Source of the DNA: Drosophila miranda
Taxonomy: Eukaryota; Arthropoda; Insecta; Diptera; Drosophilidae
Length of the DNA: 64,000 nucleotides
Direction: 5' to 3'
Assembly: GCF_003369915.1 (NCBI RefSeq)
Contig: NC_046677.1
Location: 19,238,913-19,302,912 of the forward strand
Positions 60,913 through 64,000 of this stretch are shown here, in pieces. The translations under genes were made by a program, and so were the position numbers. Position 1 is the first letter of the stretch. Each line of letters begins with the position of its first letter. The notes under the pieces are model-generated. The model had not been told where the DNA came from. It made no database searches and saw only the letters and a program-made list of their open reading frames with translations.

Positions 60913-61186
60913 CAGTCAAGGAAAAAAGTCAACATACAGCACCGATTTTGCAATATTTCGGGGTTTCGCAATGAAAATTAAAAAAGTTGGTATGCCATTA
61001 TTTAGGACACTTAAAGTTATTATTATTTCAGAAAAAAAAACTTAAACAAAAATTATGTATACTAAAGTTACAACGAAAAAACATAAAATGTTCACGGAAA
61101 AAAGTGTACATACAGCCTCTATGCTTTTGTATTATAGTCTCAAAGTCATCTTAATATTAATACTTTTTATACTTTTAATATTTGAT
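60913..61186 (+). repeat. Left terminal inverted repeat of the Tc1-like element
   Basis: Reverse complement of 61936-62210. Overlaps the transposase stop codon (61175-61177). The duplication breakpoint (61153/61154) lies inside it. Confidence 0.88.
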
Positions 61187-61924
61187 TGGTTCACCATTGG
61201 CATCTATTACAGCCTGTAGTCGTCGGGGCATCGATGCCACCAAATTTTCGGTTGTTGTTGGCGGAACTTCGGCCCAAGCTCGAATGAGGGCGGTTTTGAG
61301 GCTTTCCCGACTGCTGATGTTATACTTCCGTACCAATCTTTCTAAAATGTCCCAAAGATGTTCGATTGGGTTAAGGTCTGGAGATTGGGGTGGTGAACGA
61401 AGCTGTCTTGGGGCATAATACAGCAACCAATCACGCACAACATGTGCGGTGTGCTTTGGATCGTTGTCCTGTTGGAAGATCCTACTGCTTCCTAGGCTCA
61501 ATGTATCCACCGATGTTTCCAACTTATATTGGAAGCGATCCATATTCCCTTCCACAAACACCAAATTACCTACTCCAGGCGACGCCATAGCGCCCCAAAC
61601 CATTACACTACCACCTCCATGCTTGACGGTGGGTATTATGTTTATAGGGTCAAGAGCGGTGTTTGCCTTTCTCCAAACTCTGGAACGGCCATCACTTCCG
61701 AAAATGTTGTATTTACTTTCATCTGTAAATAAAACTCTTTTCCAAAAGTTTGGATCCTTATTTAAGTGCGCTTTGGCGAATTCCAGGCGCAAAATCCGAT
61801 TCTTTTCTGAAATCAATGGTTTTTTTCGTGGAACTCGGCTCTTGAAACCATCCTTGTGCAAAAAATTGGCAATTGTTTTTGGGTGCACAATGACTCCTGA
61901 ACACTTTTCGATGTGTTCCGCCAA
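61175..61924 (-). CDS. Tc1-like DD34E transposase, N-terminally truncated
   Basis: 249 aa, open throughout. Catalytic residues are in place: Asp in LFTDESKYN, Asp in FQQDNDPKHT, and Glu in SPDLNPIEHLWD, with 34 residues between the last two, as in Tc1 enzymes. The C-terminus (NLVASMPRRLQAVIDANG) is complete. Full Tc1 transposases have about 340 aa. Here only the end of the second helix-turn-helix (PKTIANFLHKDGFKSRVPRK) remains before the frame runs into the inverted repeat at 61936. The DNA-binding part that recognises the ends is therefore missing and the copy is presumably not autonomous. Confidence 0.9.
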   Translation of the reverse strand: MAEHIEKCSGVIVHPKTIANFLHKDGFKSRVPRKKPLISEKNRILRLEFAKAHLNKDPNFWKRVLFTDESKYNIFGSDGRSRVWRKANTALDPINIIPTVKHGGGSVMVWGAMASPGVGNLVFVEGNMDRFQYKLETSVDTLSLGSSRIFQQDNDPKHTAHVVRDWLLYYAPRQLRSPPQSPDLNPIEHLWDILERLVRKYNISSRESLKTALIRAWAEVPPTTTENLVASMPRRLQAVIDANGEPIKY

Positions 61925-61935
61925 TTTTGGAGCAC

Positions 61936-62210
61936 ATCAAATATTAAAAGTATAAAAAGTATTAATATTAAGATGACTTTGAGACTATAATACAAAAGCA
62001 TAGAGGCTGTATGTACATTTTTTTTCCGTGAACATTTTATGTTTTTTCGTTGTAACTTTAGTATACATAATTTTTGTTTAAGTTTTTTTTTCTGAAATAA
62101 TAATAACTTTAAGTGTCCTAAATAATGGCATACCAACTTTTTTAATTTTCATTGCGAAAACCCGAAATATTGAAAAATCGGTGCTGTATGTTGACTTTTT
62201 TCCTTGACTG
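61936..62210 (-). repeat. Right terminal inverted repeat of the Tc1-like element
   Basis: Ends CTTTTTTCCTTGACTG before the TA duplication. The truncated transposase frame starts within 12 bp of its inner edge. Confidence 0.88.
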
Positions 62211-62240
62211 TACATATATTCTTGATCTGCATTAATAGCC

Positions 62241-62301
62241 GTTCGTTTGCGACATGTTCGGTGTATGAACTCACATATCTATAAACTGTATGGTTGGTGA
62301 T
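62241..62301 (+). repeat. Direct repeat of the sequence left of the Tc1-like element
   Basis: GTTCGTTTGCGACATGTTCG followed by GTGTATGAACT here matches, with substitutions, GTTCGTTTGCGATATGTTCG at 60810-60870 (and 58208-58268). It suggests that the host repeat of the transposon itself contains or joins a tandem repeat. Confidence 0.55.
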
Positions 62302-64000
62302 ACTATTGTGGATATATTTTGTCGATAGTTCACTACCACACAAAGAAAAACAAGGAATGAAAACAATCGATATTTTGCTCATCTTTAGAACATTGTTCAA
62401 GCGAATGTGCATGTTGTTGAAATTAAATTAATACGGTGTGTAGTGAAATCAAATTCATTAAAAACTTCTGGTCAAGGGATTCTTGATATCAGAATTATTG
62501 AACACATTAGTTGCATAATGCTAAAAAGGTATTGAGACTGACTTCAAAACCATTCTTATGTATTTACTGTTGAAAATTAGTTCATAAAACACTTTAAATC
62601 TATTTTTTGGTCTGAAGTTACAAAATAAATGACATCACGGTGCTTTTTATGTAATAAATAATCATTCTGGCCCACATGCGTGCCATTTAAAATGTACGAA
62701 ACTATTTTACAAATGTGTATATATGTAACATAGTTGTGCACATATATTATATACATATGTACATACTAATCCGTCTGTTTATGTGAAAAATCCCTTCTCG
62801 GTTTGTAATCTATTGTTTGTCAATAAGGTACTGATGCAGTTGATCCAAAACAAAATATGTGTAGTGTGTAAAAAATATTTTAACAAAACAAAAACATAAC
62901 TAAAACATCAATTTTATTTGTTCATTTGTTGAAAGGGTACTCCAAAGACAATAAAATACCAAGATATTGCATCAAGAACAAATTCCATTGCAATTTTCGT
63001 CCGCTCGCTTCGTGGTACGCTCTCGCGGGGTACCAGGGTGTGCCAGTGTCAATTCTCTTATGGGCAAGCTATCCTTCGACTCTGACTGTGGCCAGTTGTC
63101 GACCTACTCGGGTTCGGCTGCTCAGCTCGTCGGTGTACTACAAAGGCGCAGAAACGACGTAGTTTTTGGTCCGGTAACTTTCTATCAACAAATACACAGA
63201 CTCGAGACCCTTCTAGGTCAGAAGATTGGAAAACAACTACATTGCTTGAACATGATTCAGCACATTGATGCTTGACTGGAGTTTCGTTTATAATGGTTGT
63301 TGTTGTCAGTTTGCCAAATTGTGGGCTGAATTTCACGCAGTATTTATCGTGCCTGCTCAACCCGTATCAGTAAATAATGTTAAATTGAACACATTTTCTT
63401 CAGTAGCTACAGTATACGCGACTGGACTCCATCTTATCCTTCCAAAGCCAAGATCTGAACTCTGGGCACGTTAGCCACGGATCCCGTTATTTTTGCTTAT
63501 AATTTTGCCACTTTAATTATATCTCAATCTGTTGTTATTCTCCAACTTTACGCTGTTTCATAAATAACTATTTAGTTTTTGCTCCTTTGCTGAGCCGATC
63601 GCCTTAAGCCTTATGTGCTGATGATCGTCGTGCTCCATCTTCTGCCTACTCTTTTAACTCAATTCATTTTTGGTTGGCGCACCTAAAATGTAGAGTACCT
63701 GGAGACGGGCATTACAGTCGTCTAAACAAATAGCATGACCAACGGCTCGCATTGCTCTTCGGCAATCGGCGTTTGGGCACACAAAAATATAACTGAACAA
63801 AAACAGGTATTCCTGCCCAATGCTCCGGTCCCAAAATGCCCAAAAATATAACAAAAACATTTCCCTCCGATAGTCTAAACGAGATCATTAATGGGCCGCA
63901 CTTGTAGTGAGATAAAAGCTGAAATGCGAAACTATGTATGAAGAAAACTCGGAACGGTTTCCTACAGGCAATTCGCTGCTCTCAACGATAAATTTCTTAC
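62302..64000. other. Right end of the window, no gene recognised
   Basis: 62302-62930 is AT-rich with ACATATGTACATA-type runs near 62705-62765. 62930-63480 is GC-richer and open on both strands for about 100 codons without any family I recognise. 63650-63870 likewise. Composition suggests transposon-derived sequence, but I cannot support a class. Confidence 0.35.

Larger units (their letters stand above)
58552..61153 (+). repeat. 2602-bp direct tandem duplication, unit 2
   Basis: Second unit. The junction with unit 1 carries ATAT (58552-58555), shared by the unit start (55950-55953) and by the sequence after the unit end (61154-61157). This is 4-bp microhomology. Confidence 0.95.
60913..62210 (-). 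mobile_element. Tc1-like transposon with long terminal inverted repeats
   Basis: 1298 bp flanked by TA (60911-60912 and 62211-62212). The terminal inverted repeats are about 274 bp (60913-61186 and 61936-62210), starting CAGTCAAGGAAAAAAGTCAA. A single transposase frame fills the space between them. Long repeats of this kind are known for fly Tc1 relatives such as Bari, S and Minos; I cannot assign the family by eye. The element is inserted into a DINE-1 remnant. The repeats are nearly but not perfectly identical (for example GGGGTTTCGCA against the reverse complement of TGCGAAAACCCG). Confidence 0.9.

Noticed and set aside
63058-63360. 100-codon frames on both strands near the right end
   Set aside because: Both strands are equally open and neither gives a recognisable protein; kept only as unassigned GC-richer sequence.

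Overview
The window is eukaryotic and looks like a Drosophila genome: short introns with GT..AG junctions, AT-rich spacers full of ACATATGTATGT-type runs, many DINE-1/INE-1 (Helentron-like) remnants carrying the CTGTCTGTCCGTCTG block, and protein-coding genes whose conserved cores are recognisably fly. The run DPP-like gene, Utx, CYLD, Usp14 agrees with what I remember of a stretch of D. melanogaster 2L (Muller element B). That placement is from memory and was not checked.

Layout. 184-4271 (-): an 11-exon dipeptidyl-peptidase-family type II membrane protein whose catalytic Ser is Gly. 4.6-10.6 kb: intergenic DNA with decayed transposon pieces. 11027-27765 (+): Utx, the H3K27 demethylase, 15 coding exons, with introns swollen by LINE, DINE-1 and other repeats. 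28.8-29.3 kb: LINE reverse-transcriptase remnant. 29655-33425 (-): CYLD deubiquitinase. 36645-37502 (+): an OSER1-family protein. 37.9-39.2 kb: DINE-1 and LINE remnants. 39817-42040 (-): Usp14, a proteasome-associated deubiquitinase, divergent from a PLPP6-type lipid phosphatase (main exon 42566-43162, +). 44859-45152 (+): a small predicted secreted protein. 45733-47761 (-): a young, 5'-truncated jockey-like LINE with a 12-bp target-site duplication. 49725-50720 (+): a non-catalytic serine protease homologue. 50.8-54.4 kb: Tc1, gypsy and DINE fragments. 55036-56826 (+): a secreted His- and VEK/VP-repeat protein with a TATA/Inr promoter.

The most unusual part is 55950-61153. A 2602-bp unit is present twice in direct tandem, with no difference seen wherever I compared the copies. 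It carries the 3' part of the VEK-repeat gene, a broken SAP18 (fly Bin1) copy and the left inverted repeat of a Tc1-like transposon. The junction shows 4 bp of microhomology (ATAT). The Tc1-like element (60913-62210) lies inside a DINE-1 remnant and encodes a transposase lacking its N-terminal DNA-binding part.

The main genes are housekeeping or regulatory (chromatin, ubiquitin editing, lipid metabolism) and do not form an operon-like system. Exon boundaries were set by hand from splice consensus, reading frame and similarity to remembered family sequences. They are good to a few bases where the frame forces them and less certain at first exons.
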